Positions 49,800 to 58,384 of a DNA stretch of 64,000 nucleotides are shown one piece after another. Numbering within the stretch: the stretch's first letter is position 1; each line of letters starts with the position of its first letter. Source of the DNA: Rugosimonospora acidiphila (GTDB lineage: Bacteria > Actinomycetota > Actinomycetes > Mycobacteriales > Micromonosporaceae); contig NZ_BAABJQ010000001.1 in assembly GCF_039543385.1 (NCBI RefSeq), positions 124,001 to 188,000 on the forward strand, in the 5' to 3' direction. A program made the translations under genes and the position numbers. The notes beneath the pieces are model-generated. The model was given only the letters and a program-made list of their open reading frames with translations, was not told where the DNA came from and made no database searches.

Positions 49800-50843
49800 A
49801 TGGACCTGATCTCCCTGGACGATGTCAGCCGCGCCGCCGAGGTGCTGGCCGGTGTCGCGGTGCACACTCCGCTGCTGCCCGCGCCGTGGGCCGCGCGAGG
49901 ACGCCCCGGCGCGCCGGCGATCGGCGACGACGCCGCGGTCGGGGGATCGGCCAGCGGGGGATCGGCCGGCGCGGGCGCCCCGGGCGAGTTCTGGGTCAAG
50001 CCGGAGAGCCTGCAGCCGATCGGTGCCTTCAAGATCCGTGGCGCGTACTTCGCGATCGCCTCGCTGCCGGCCGCGCGACGGGCGGCCGGCGTGATCACCC
50101 ACTCGTCCGGGAACCACGCGCAGGCCGTGGCGTACGCCGCGCGCGCGTTCGGAGTGCCCTGCGTGGTCGTGATGCCGGACGTCGCCGCACCCATGAAGAT
50201 CGCCGCCACCGAGGCGCTGGGCGCCCGGGTGGTGCTGGTCGCACCGCCGGAACGCGAGCCGGCCACGCTGAAGCTGGCCGCGGCCGAGGGGTATTCGATC
50301 ATCCCGCCCTATGACCACCCCGACGTGATCGCCGGGCAGGGCACGGTCGGCCTGGAGATCGTCGCCGACCTGCCCGTGGTCGACGTGGTGCTGGTGCCGG
50401 TGGGCGGCGGCGGCCTCGCCTCGGGGGTGGCCACGGCGGTCAAGGCGCTGCGCCCGTCCGCGACCGTGATCGGGGTCGAGCCGGAGTTGGCCGCCGACGC
50501 GCAGGAGAGCCTGCGAGAGGGCCGGGTGGTGACCTGGTCGACCGAGCGGACCTACCGCACCGTGGCGGACGGGCTGCGCACGCCGACCTCCGAGCTGACC
50601 CTGGCACACCTGGCCGCGCGGCTGGACGGCATCATCACGGTGACCGAGGACGAAATCCTGGACACGGTCGGGGCGCTGGCCCGGTCGGCCCGGCTGGTGG
50701 TCGAGCCCAGCGGCGCGGTGTCCGTCGCCGCGTACCTGTACCACCGCGCGGAGCTGCCGGCCGGCCGCACCGTCGCGGTCATCTCCGGCGGCAACCTCGA
50801 CCCCGCGCTGCTCGCCCGTCTCCTCGCGCCCGCCGGCGACTGA
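49800..50843 (+). CDS. PLP-dependent threonine/serine dehydratase-like enzyme
   Basis: 347 residues. PLP lysine in GAFKIRGAYFAIA, THSSGNHAQAVAYAARAFG, and the glycine loop VPVGGGGLASGVATAV, with SGGNLD near the end. It deaminates threonine or serine to a 2-oxo acid and ammonia, or racemises serine. Between LLPAPWAARG and FWVKPESLQ there is a Gly/Ser/Ala-rich insert of about 22 residues (GSASGGSAGAGAPG) not typical of the family. ATG after a weak AGGAAGG-type site. No regulatory ACT domain is present, so it is the catabolic type. Confidence 0.9.
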   Translation: MDLISLDDVSRAAEVLAGVAVHTPLLPAPWAARGRPGAPAIGDDAAVGGSASGGSAGAGAPGEFWVKPESLQPIGAFKIRGAYFAIASLPAARRAAGVITHSSGNHAQAVAYAARAFGVPCVVVMPDVAAPMKIAATEALGARVVLVAPPEREPATLKLAAAEGYSIIPPYDHPDVIAGQGTVGLEIVADLPVVDVVLVPVGGGGLASGVATAVKALRPSATVIGVEPELAADAQESLREGRVVTWSTERTYRTVADGLRTPTSELTLAHLAARLDGIITVTEDEILDTVGALARSARLVVEPSGAVSVAAYLYHRAELPAGRTVAVISGGNLDPALLARLLAPAGD

Positions 50844-50922
50844 GCCGGCCCGCCTAGCCGATCGACCGAGCCGGGCCGGAGCCGAGCCCGGCCGGAGCTG
50901 AGCCCGGCCGGGCCGACTGGGC

Positions 50923-53028
50923 TCAGGAGGCGCTGACCGCGGACCCGAACCGGTCGAGGATCCAGGCGATCACGAACGCCTCTTCCTTCCAGGTGTCGTA
51001 CCGGCCGGACGGCCCGCCGTGCCCGGCCTCCATCTCGATCTTGAGCAGTACGTCCGAGTTGGGCGAGCGGTCGCGCAGCCGTGCCACCCACTTCGCCGGC
51101 TCGTGGTAGAGCACCCGGGTGTCGTTGAGGCTGGTCATCGCCAGGATCGCCGGATAGTCCACAGTGGACAAGTTCTCGTACGGCGTGTACGACTTCATGT
51201 ACGCGTACACCTCGGGATCCGCCAGCGGGTTGCCCCACTCCTCCCATTCGGTGACGGTCAGCGGCAACGACGGATCGAGGATCGAGTTGAGCGCGTCCAC
51301 GAACGGCACCTGCGCGACGATGCCGGCGAACGCGTCCGGCGCCAGGTTGGCCACCGCGCCCATCAGCAGGCCGCCGGCCGACGCGCCCCGGGCGACCAGC
51401 CGATCGGTCGCCGTCCAGCCCTCCTTGACCAGGTGCCGGGCGCAGGCCACGAAGTCGGTGAAGGAGTTCTTCTTGGCCAGCATCTTGCCGTGGTCGTACC
51501 AGGCCCGGCCGAGCTCGCCGCCGCCGCGCACGTGCGCGATCGCGAACACCACCCCACGGTCCAAAAGGGACAGTCGTGCGATGGAGAACCACGGGTCCAT
51601 GCTCGCCTCGTAGGAGCCGTACCCGTAGAGCACCGTCGGCGCCGAGCCGTCACGGGCGGTACCGCGCCGGCAGACCAGCGAGATCGGCACCCGGGTACCG
51701 TCGTCGGCCAGCGCCCACTCCCGGTGCTGCTCATAGTCCTCGGCCCGGTACGGCGCCCCGGACGGCGCGGGGAGCACGGGCTGACGCTTGCGCAGCACCA
51801 GCTCACCGCTGCCCAGGTCGCAGTCGTAGATCGAGTCGGGGACGATCAGCGACGTGTAGTGCAGCCGGAAGACGTCGGTGCCGTACTCCGGGTTGGCGCC
51901 CGGCTCCACCGAGTACAGCGGCTCGGGGAACCTCATGTCGTACTGGCCGCCGCCGTCCAGGGGCATGACCCGTAGCCCGGTCAGCCCGTCCCGGCGCAGC
52001 GACACGACCAGGTACCGGTCGAACGCGTCGACCGACAGCAGCCGGGTACCGGGCTCGTGGTCGATCAGCGGAGTCCACGCACCGGGCGCGTCGACCGGCG
52101 TGTACGCGAGCGCGAAGTCCTCCGCGCCGTCGTTGTGCAGGATCAGGAAGCGGTGGCCGTGATGCTCGACCGCGTACTCGACGCCCTGCCGGCGGGGCGC
52201 GACCACGACCGGGGTGGCCATCGGCTCGGCGGCCGGGATGAAGCGCACCTCGGAGGTGAGCTTGCTGGCCGCGTCGATGAAGATGAACCGCTCCGAGCGG
52301 GTCAGCTCCACGGATACCCAGAACTTCTCGTCGGGCTCCTCGTACACCACCTGGTCGGCGTCGGCCCCGGTACCCAGCACGTGCCGCCAGACCCGGTACG
52401 GTCGCCAGCTCTCGTCGACGGTCAGATAGAACAGCGTCGACGCGTCGGCCGACCAGGCCGAGCCGTAGAACGTGTCGGGGATCCGGTCGTGCAGCACCTC
52501 GCCGGTGGACAGGTCCTTGACCTGCAGCGTGAACCGCTCGTTGCCGGCGAAGTCGGTGGAGTAGGCCAGCCAGCGCCCGTCGGGCGACACGTCGGAGGTG
52601 CCGAGCGCGAAGAAGTCGTGCCCCTGCGCCAATTCGTTGCCGTCGAGCAGGATCTCCTCGCCGGGCAACGGGGCGCCGTCGCCGGTGGCCGGCGGGTCGA
52701 CCTCCCCGGGGGCGGCCGGGCGCCGGCAGAAGATGCCGTACTGCTGCCCCTCGACGGTGCGGCTGTAGTACCAGTACCCGCCCTTGCGCGACGGTACCGA
52801 CAGGTCGGTCTCTTGGGTACGGGCCTTGATTTCGCCGAACACCGTCTCCCGCAGCCCGGCCAGGTGCCCGGTCCTGGCCTCGGTGAACTCGTTCTCCGCG
52901 GTCAGATACGCGATGGTGTCCGGATCCTCCTTGTCGGCGAGCCAGAAGTACTCATCGACAACGGTGTCGCCGTGCTGCACGCGCTCGCGCGCGACCTTCT
53001 TCGCGACCGGTGGTTGAGAACTCGTCAC
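50923..53028 (-). CDS. S9A prolyl oligopeptidase family, oligopeptidase B-like
   Basis: 701 residues. N-terminal beta-propeller (DEYFWLADKEDPDTIAYLTA, then KGGYWYYSRTVEGQQYGIFC) and a C-terminal alpha/beta-hydrolase: VFAIAHVRGGGELGRAWYDH, catalytic Ser in VARGASAGGLLMGAVANLAP, Asp and His in the last 70 residues (MEAGHGGPSGRYD). It cuts short peptides after basic residues inside the cell. GTG start; next to the divergent glcD gene with 67 bp between. Confidence 0.94.
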   Translation of the reverse strand: MTSSQPPVAKKVARERVQHGDTVVDEYFWLADKEDPDTIAYLTAENEFTEARTGHLAGLRETVFGEIKARTQETDLSVPSRKGGYWYYSRTVEGQQYGIFCRRPAAPGEVDPPATGDGAPLPGEEILLDGNELAQGHDFFALGTSDVSPDGRWLAYSTDFAGNERFTLQVKDLSTGEVLHDRIPDTFYGSAWSADASTLFYLTVDESWRPYRVWRHVLGTGADADQVVYEEPDEKFWVSVELTRSERFIFIDAASKLTSEVRFIPAAEPMATPVVVAPRRQGVEYAVEHHGHRFLILHNDGAEDFALAYTPVDAPGAWTPLIDHEPGTRLLSVDAFDRYLVVSLRRDGLTGLRVMPLDGGGQYDMRFPEPLYSVEPGANPEYGTDVFRLHYTSLIVPDSIYDCDLGSGELVLRKRQPVLPAPSGAPYRAEDYEQHREWALADDGTRVPISLVCRRGTARDGSAPTVLYGYGSYEASMDPWFSIARLSLLDRGVVFAIAHVRGGGELGRAWYDHGKMLAKKNSFTDFVACARHLVKEGWTATDRLVARGASAGGLLMGAVANLAPDAFAGIVAQVPFVDALNSILDPSLPLTVTEWEEWGNPLADPEVYAYMKSYTPYENLSTVDYPAILAMTSLNDTRVLYHEPAKWVARLRDRSPNSDVLLKIEMEAGHGGPSGRYDTWKEEAFVIAWILDRFGSAVSAS

Positions 53029-53095
53029 GAGCGCAGAGATTACCCGTTCGGCCCCATGTCAAGCGCTGACACCGGGGGTCGCACACTCGTACGAT

Positions 53096-54742
53096 GTGGC
53101 TGTGACGCTCGCCATGGTGGCTCAGCGGCTCCGTCGTGACCTCGGCGACGCTGCGGTCATCACCGATCTGGCCACCCGGCGCACCTACGAGTGCGACGGC
53201 CTCACGCCCTACCGCTGCACTCCGGGCCTCGTCGTGCTGCCCGAGGAGGCCAGCGGCGTGCGGGCCGCGATGCTGGCCTGCCGGGACGCCGGGATGCCGT
53301 TCTCGGCCCGGGGCTGCGACACCGGCCTGTCGGGCCGCGCCCTGCCGGAGGCCGACGGTGTGCTGATCGTGACCTCGCGGATGCGCCGGATCATCGAGAT
53401 CGACCTGCGCAACCTGCGGGCCGTGGTCGAGCCGGGCGTGGTGAATCTGGCGATCACCCGCGAGGTGGCCCCGGGCGGCTACTTCTACGCGGGGGACCCG
53501 TCCAGCCGGCGGATCTGTTCGATCGGGGGCGACGTCGCGGAGAATTCGGGCGGCGCGCACTGCGTGAAGTACGGCTTCACGGTGCACCACGTGACCGGCC
53601 TGGAGGTGTGCACGCCCGGCGGCGAACTGGTCCAGATCGGCGCGGGCACGGCCGCCCGGTCACCCGGGTACGACCTGACCGGCGTGTTCGTCGGCGCCGA
53701 GGGCACGCTCGGTATCGCCACCAAGATCGCGGTCAGGCTGCTGCGCGCCCCCGAGGCGGCGTGCACCATTCTGGCCGCGTTCGACCGCGTCGAGCGGGCA
53801 GGTGCCGCGGTCAGCGCCATCATCGCGGCCGGCATCCAGCCGGCCGCCGCCGAGATCATGGACGCGCTGGCCATCGAGGCCGCCGAGGCGGCGGTGCACT
53901 GCGGGTACCCGGCCGGGGCGCGGGCACTCTTGATCATCGAGCTGGACGGCCCGGCGGTGGAGGTCGAGGCGGAGACGGCGGCGGTGACCGAGCTGTGCGC
54001 CGAGGCGTTCGAGATCCGTACGGCGGACGATCCGGCGCGCCGCGCGGCGATCTGGAAGGGCCGCAAGTCGGCGTTCGCGGCGGTCGGCCGGATCAGCCGC
54101 GACTACCTCGCGCAGGACGCGGTCATCCCGCGCGCCGCGCTGGCCGAGGTGCTCGGCGAGATCGACGCGTTGGCCGGCGCGGCCGGCCTCCGGGTGGCCA
54201 ACCTCTTCCACGCCTGCGAGGGCAACCTGCACCCCCTGGTGCTCTACGACGGCCAACTGCCGGGCGCGCGAGAGCGGGCCGAGTGGGTCTCCGGCCAGAT
54301 CCTGGACCTGTGCGTGGCCCGCGGCGGCTCGATCTCCGGTGAGCACGGCGTGGAGGTGGACCGGTCGGCGACGTTGTTCCGCATGTTCTCCGCCGACGAT
54401 CTGGACACCATGCGCCTGGTCCGGTCCGCGTTCGATCCGGACGGCCTGGCGAGTCCAGGGAAGGTCTTCCCGGCGCCGGGGCTGTGTGCCGAGCGTTCCC
54501 CGGTCGCCCTCGCCCCTCGGCCGAACGCCGGTCCCGGCAGAGCCGGCAGGGACAACAGGCCCGGCGGGGCCTGGGGCCGCAACGGTGCCGGCGGCAGGCA
54601 CGGGATCGGTGAACAGCGCCGGATCGACCACCATGGTGGGATTGGAGACCAGCCCGCGATCGAAGACCAGGGCGGGATCGGGGACCAGCCCGGGTTCGGG
54701 GACCAGCCCGGGAACGGTGAGAGCGACGGGACGCCTGAATGA
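53096..54742 (+). CDS. glcD: FAD-linked glycolate/lactate oxidase subunit GlcD
   Basis: 548 residues. The FAD-binding PCMH domain includes VVLPEEASGVRAAMLACRDA, FSARGCDTGLSGRALPEADG and GDVAENSGGAHCVKYGFTVH; the C-terminal cap includes NLFHACEGNLHPLVLYDG and GSISGEHGVEVDR. It oxidises glycolate or D-lactate. The enzyme normally ends near GKVFPAPGLCAE; a further 65 residues of Gly/Asp/Gln repeats (GIGDQP, GFGDQP) follow and look recently acquired or drifted. GTG at 53096; GTG at 53102 also possible. ATGA overlap with glcE downstream. Confidence 0.93.
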   Translation: MAVTLAMVAQRLRRDLGDAAVITDLATRRTYECDGLTPYRCTPGLVVLPEEASGVRAAMLACRDAGMPFSARGCDTGLSGRALPEADGVLIVTSRMRRIIEIDLRNLRAVVEPGVVNLAITREVAPGGYFYAGDPSSRRICSIGGDVAENSGGAHCVKYGFTVHHVTGLEVCTPGGELVQIGAGTAARSPGYDLTGVFVGAEGTLGIATKIAVRLLRAPEAACTILAAFDRVERAGAAVSAIIAAGIQPAAAEIMDALAIEAAEAAVHCGYPAGARALLIIELDGPAVEVEAETAAVTELCAEAFEIRTADDPARRAAIWKGRKSAFAAVGRISRDYLAQDAVIPRAALAEVLGEIDALAGAAGLRVANLFHACEGNLHPLVLYDGQLPGARERAEWVSGQILDLCVARGGSISGEHGVEVDRSATLFRMFSADDLDTMRLVRSAFDPDGLASPGKVFPAPGLCAERSPVALAPRPNAGPGRAGRDNRPGGAWGRNGAGGRHGIGEQRRIDHHGGIGDQPAIEDQGGIGDQPGFGDQPGNGESDGTPE

Positions 54743-56010
54743 GCCTGGACGTGCTGGGGGAAGCGGCGGGAATGGCACGGAAGGCCGGCCCGGCCGACGC
54801 CGTCGGCGGGTGCCCCGCGCGGTTCGTCGCCGCGCCGGGCCGGGTCGACCAGCTCGCGGTGCTGCTCGGCCGCTGCGCCGGCGAGGGGCTGACGGTCGTG
54901 GCGCGCGGGGACGGCAGCAAGCTCGACTGGGGCGGGCGCCCGGCCGGCGTGGACGTCATCGTGGACACCGCGAAGCTCGCCGGGGTACACGCGCACTCGA
55001 CCGGTGACCTCGTGGTCACGGTCGGCGCCGGGACCCCGCTGCACGCCCTGCAGGCCGCCCTGGCGCCCTCCGGCCAGCGGCTCGCCCTCGATCCCGGCTC
55101 GGTCGAGGCCACCGTCGGCGGGATGCTCGCCACCAACGAGGCCGGCCCGCTGGCGCACACCTACGGCGCGCCGAGAGACCTGCTGATCGGCGTGCAGTTC
55201 GTGCGTGCCGACGGCACCGTGGCGCGCTCGGGCGGCAAGGTGGTCAAGAACGTCGCCGGCTACGACGTGGGCAAGCTGCTCTGCGGCTCGTACGGCACGC
55301 TCGGCGTGATCACCGAGGCCACGTTCCGGCTGCACCCGCTGCCGATCGAACGCGTCATGCTGATCCGGTCGGTGTACACCCCCAGCGAGGTCGACGGTCT
55401 GGTCACCGCGCTGCTGGGCTCCGGGCTGGCACCGACCGCGGTCGAGGTCGACCTGCCGTCGTCGGTCGACCGTCCGGTGCCCCGCCAGCACGGCGGGAAC
55501 GGACCGGCCCTCTCCGGCACGCTGGCCGTGCTGTTCGAGGGTTCGGCGGTGGGGGCGCGGGCCCGTGCCCAGGCCGCGGCCGGGCTGATCGGCGGGGTCG
55601 TCGTTCCCGGCGACGACGCGCCGGACTGGTGGGGCCGGTACCCGTTCGGCCTCGACGACGTCGGCCTGCGCCTGTCGGTACCGGTGGCCAACCTGCCCGC
55701 CGCCATCTACGCGCTCGGCGACGCGGCCGGCGGGCCGGTGCCCGTGCGCGGAGCCGCGGGGATCGGCGTGGTGCACGCCGCGCTGCCCGGGGACCTCCCG
55801 GCCGCACGAGTGGCCAACATTCTGGACGCCGTACGCCGGGTGCTGCTCGCCCGGGGCGGGTCCTGCGAGGTGCTGTGCGCACCCGAACATCTGCGCGGGG
55901 AGTTGGACCTGTGGGGTCCGGTACCGGGGATCGAGCTGATGCGCGAGATCAAGGAGCGGTTCGATCCGCGGCGGACGCTGTCACCCGGCCGGTTCGTCGG
56001 AGGTATCTGA
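54739..56010 (+). CDS. glcE: FAD-binding subunit GlcE of glycolate oxidase
   Basis: 423 residues. GDGSKLDWGGRPAGVDVIVD, DPGSVEATVGGMLATNEAGP, SGGKVVKNVAGYDVGKLLCG (the GlcE signature) and GTLGVITEATFRLHPLP. It partners GlcD in the three-subunit enzyme, whose iron-sulphur subunit GlcF should follow, but no glcF lies downstream in this window. It may be elsewhere in the genome, or the enzyme may use other electron carriers. ATG overlaps the glcD stop. Confidence 0.92.
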   Translation: MSLDVLGEAAGMARKAGPADAVGGCPARFVAAPGRVDQLAVLLGRCAGEGLTVVARGDGSKLDWGGRPAGVDVIVDTAKLAGVHAHSTGDLVVTVGAGTPLHALQAALAPSGQRLALDPGSVEATVGGMLATNEAGPLAHTYGAPRDLLIGVQFVRADGTVARSGGKVVKNVAGYDVGKLLCGSYGTLGVITEATFRLHPLPIERVMLIRSVYTPSEVDGLVTALLGSGLAPTAVEVDLPSSVDRPVPRQHGGNGPALSGTLAVLFEGSAVGARARAQAAAGLIGGVVVPGDDAPDWWGRYPFGLDDVGLRLSVPVANLPAAIYALGDAAGGPVPVRGAAGIGVVHAALPGDLPAARVANILDAVRRVLLARGGSCEVLCAPEHLRGELDLWGPVPGIELMREIKERFDPRRTLSPGRFVGGI

Positions 56011-56311
56011 CGGCGGCCCTATCGCTCATTCCTGACAAGTCCGTCTCAGGTTGATCGGGGTCGCTCATCCGTATCTGGCGTGATATCCACCACGATTACG
56101 CAGCGTTGTCTTTCGCGGGGATACGGGTCGCGGGCAAGGTGAGCCTCGGGTGCCTCATGGCGCCCGCGCTCTGGCGGAGCAGCAGCCGCCGGGACCCCGT
56201 CGAAGGGAGCCTGCTGTGCCCGCTCACCGCCGTTATGTTCCTGCTCACCGGCGGCTCGGCCGTCGGTCCGGGCGGGTCATCGATCCGGTCACCGCAGGCC
56301 CTGCCGTCGCG
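56011..56311. other. Intergenic 301 bp
   Basis: No gene with support. A short AT-rich patch (about 56080-56105, CCACCACGATTACGCAGCG) may hold a promoter for the next gene. Open frames here lack ribosome sites. Confidence 0.45.
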
Positions 56312-56998
56312 ATGGACGACGCCGTCACCGATCCGACCCTTCGCCCTGTCACCGGGGAGTTCGACCAGGGACTGGCCCCGGTCGGCGGCCGGCGTGCCAT
56401 CCGCTCGACCCTGATCGTCGCCCTGGTCGTCACCGGCATCATCGGCGCCGGTGGGGGCGGCGGGTTCGCCATCGCGTACCTGGGCTCCGACCCGGGTACC
56501 ACGCCGGCCTCGCTGAGCGTCGACGGGCATGCCCCGCGGTCGAACCGCGATCTCGGCCGTACCGACTCGGCCACCGCCACGGGTTCGGCGAGCGCGTCCG
56601 CGTCGCGGTCGGCGGCCCGGCCCTCGACACCGGCGGCTCCGCCGTCGCCGTCCGTCACCCCGGCAGCGCCCCCGACGAGCGCGCCCCCGGCCGTGGTCGC
56701 GCCGCCCGCGACGACGCCCGTGACGGCACCAGCCACGACCGCACCGGCCACGACCACGCCCGCGACGACCACCGCCCCGGCGAGCCCGTCCACGTCGCCG
56801 AGCCCCTCCGGAACACCGAGTCCCTCCGGAACACCGAGCCACTCGGCCTCGCCGAGCCCGTCCGGGTCTCCGACGCCGTCGAAGTCGCCCGATCCGTCGG
56901 CGTCGTCGAGTCCGTCGGGGTCGTCGAGCCCGTCGCGGCCGACCAGGAGCCCTCGGCAGCCCCACTCGGCCAACCCGTCGAGGCCGAACGGCAACTGA
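56312..56998 (+). CDS. Membrane-anchored Ser/Thr/Pro-rich exported protein
   Basis: 228 residues. About 30 cytoplasmic residues, one membrane helix (STLIVALVVTGIIGAGGGGG FAIAYLG, residues about 33-58), then 170 residues of Ala, Thr, Ser and Pro without a folded domain (repeats such as PSGTPSPSGTPSHS). Likely a wall-spanning stalk. The ATG of MDDAVTDPT has no good ribosome site; the frame is open upstream, so the start is uncertain. No function known. Confidence 0.6.
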   Translation: MDDAVTDPTLRPVTGEFDQGLAPVGGRRAIRSTLIVALVVTGIIGAGGGGGFAIAYLGSDPGTTPASLSVDGHAPRSNRDLGRTDSATATGSASASASRSAARPSTPAAPPSPSVTPAAPPTSAPPAVVAPPATTPVTAPATTAPATTTPATTTAPASPSTSPSPSGTPSPSGTPSHSASPSPSGSPTPSKSPDPSASSSPSGSSSPSRPTRSPRQPHSANPSRPNGN

Positions 56999-57010
56999 CC
57001 CGTATCGCCA

Positions 57011-57041
57011 CGCGCCCGGCCCGCATCGCGGGCCGGGCGCG
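57011..57041 (+). terminator. Rho-independent-type terminator
   Basis: Perfect 14-bp stem CGCGCCCGGCCCGC / GCGGGCCGGGCGCG with an ATC loop, then TTGTTCGT. It lies 12 bp past the stop of the Ser/Thr/Pro-rich gene. Confidence 0.85.
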
Positions 57042-57627
57042 TTGTTCGTGGGGCCCGTCCCCGGCCCTGGGGCGCGCTGTTTCCGGCCCGTCCCCGGCCC
57101 CTGAGCCGCACCCGTCTCCGCGCGTCCCCGAGGTCCGGGCGCACTGTTTGCGGCCCCTCGGCCGGTCCGCCGCCCGGGTGCCCTAGCCCCACCGCGCCGG
57201 GCCTCGATTCGACCTGTGCCGCCTCGTCACTGTCGGTAACTTTCTCCGGCGATCGGCCGTGTCGGCCGTCGCCGTGCGCCCTTTTGCCCCAAGCCGGCCC
57301 GCGGGCCGGCGCCGCAGCCCGTCCGTGATCGACCGCGATCTTCTGAATAGGCCGTTGAGCTGCTCGTATCTCCGGGCTTGGCGCCCGGTGCGCCGGCGCT
57401 TCCGGTATGAGAAGCCGCCTGAGGGTCCCGCGCTCACCGCCTCGGCCTGTCGTTCATTTCCGATAAATCGGGCTGACGGCGTCGCTGCCTGATCATCGAC
57501 TATCGATGGTGAGATGTTTCACGATGACTGTGGGTGGCCTTGAAACGGCGTGCGAGATCACGGCAGGGTAACGCCTCGGCGTGTCGTTCTCGCGCGCCGC
57601 GACCTACCCCCCGGGAGGGAGCCGGCC
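57042..57627. other. Intergenic about 590 bp
   Basis: No supported gene. It holds an 18-bp perfect palindrome GCCGGCCCGCGGGCCGGC (57293-57310) and AT-richer DNA from about 57440 to 57540 (with ATAAATC and TGATCATCGACTATCGATGG), a likely promoter and leader for the following hydrolase gene. The ydaO (c-di-AMP) riboswitch often found before such genes is not recognisable here. Confidence 0.5.
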
Positions 57628-58347
57628 ATGCCCGCCGACGATCTGCAGCCTGTCCGCCATCGAAGGATGGGGCCGATCCGCCGCCTGCTGGGCCGCCGCC
57701 CGCTGGTCATCGGCAGCGCGGGCGCCGCCGTCCTTGTCGCCGCGGGCATCGGCCTGACGTTCCACGACGGTGCCGGTCAGCCCGCCTCGGCACCCCCGGT
57801 GGTGAGCCTGGCCGACCGCGCCGGCGGCAACCAGGTGTCCCGCGACCTGGCCCGCGTCGACCCCGCGTCGCAGTCGCCATCGCCCTCGGCCTCGCCCTCG
57901 CCCTCGCCGTCGTTCTCCCCGTCCCCCAGCCCGTCGCCGTCGCCGACCCACGCCGCCGCGCCGCGTACCCATGCCCCGGTGCCCACCAGGGCCGCGACGA
58001 CCAAGGCGACGACCAAGGCCGCCACGCCGGCCGGCTGCGGCGACTACTCCGGCAACCAGCTGATCGCCTGCCAGCTGCTGCCCTCGTTCGGCTTCTCGAC
58101 CAGCGAGATGCCGGCCCTGGTGCAGATGTGGGACCGGGAGAGCGGCTGGAACCCGACGGCGGAGAACCCCAGCTCGGGGGCGTACGGCATCCCCCAGGCG
58201 CTGCCCGGCGACAAGATGGCCAGCGTGGCCTCGGACTGGCAGACCGACGCGGCCACGCAGATCAAGTGGGGCCTGGGCTACATCAAGGACCAGTACGGCA
58301 CGCCGTCGGACGCATGGGCGTTCTGGCAGGCCAACGGCTGGTACTAG
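57628..58347 (+). CDS. Exported lytic transglycosylase-like protein
   Basis: 239 residues. Membrane signal segment (PLVIGSAGAAVLVAAGIGLT), a Ser/Pro/Thr spacer with an (SP)n run, then a 75-residue C-terminal domain: LVQMWDRESGWNPTAENPSS, GAYGIPQALPGDKMASVASD, QIKWGLGYIKDQYGTPSDAW. This is the short lysozyme-like SLT domain of actinobacterial wall hydrolases; the Glu of DRESGWNP is the presumed catalytic residue. ATG preceded by GGGAGGGA. Convergent with the phosphatase gene, 37 bp apart. Confidence 0.88.
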   Translation: MPADDLQPVRHRRMGPIRRLLGRRPLVIGSAGAAVLVAAGIGLTFHDGAGQPASAPPVVSLADRAGGNQVSRDLARVDPASQSPSPSASPSPSPSFSPSPSPSPSPTHAAAPRTHAPVPTRAATTKATTKAATPAGCGDYSGNQLIACQLLPSFGFSTSEMPALVQMWDRESGWNPTAENPSSGAYGIPQALPGDKMASVASDWQTDAATQIKWGLGYIKDQYGTPSDAWAFWQANGWY

Positions 58348-58384
58348 GCGTCCTGGGCGGCCGGGCCGCCAGAGTCGGTAAGGG

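Noticed and set aside
57042..57627. c-di-AMP (ydaO) riboswitch before the wall hydrolase gene
   Set aside because: Expected from other actinobacteria, but the conserved core sequence is not recognisable in this leader.
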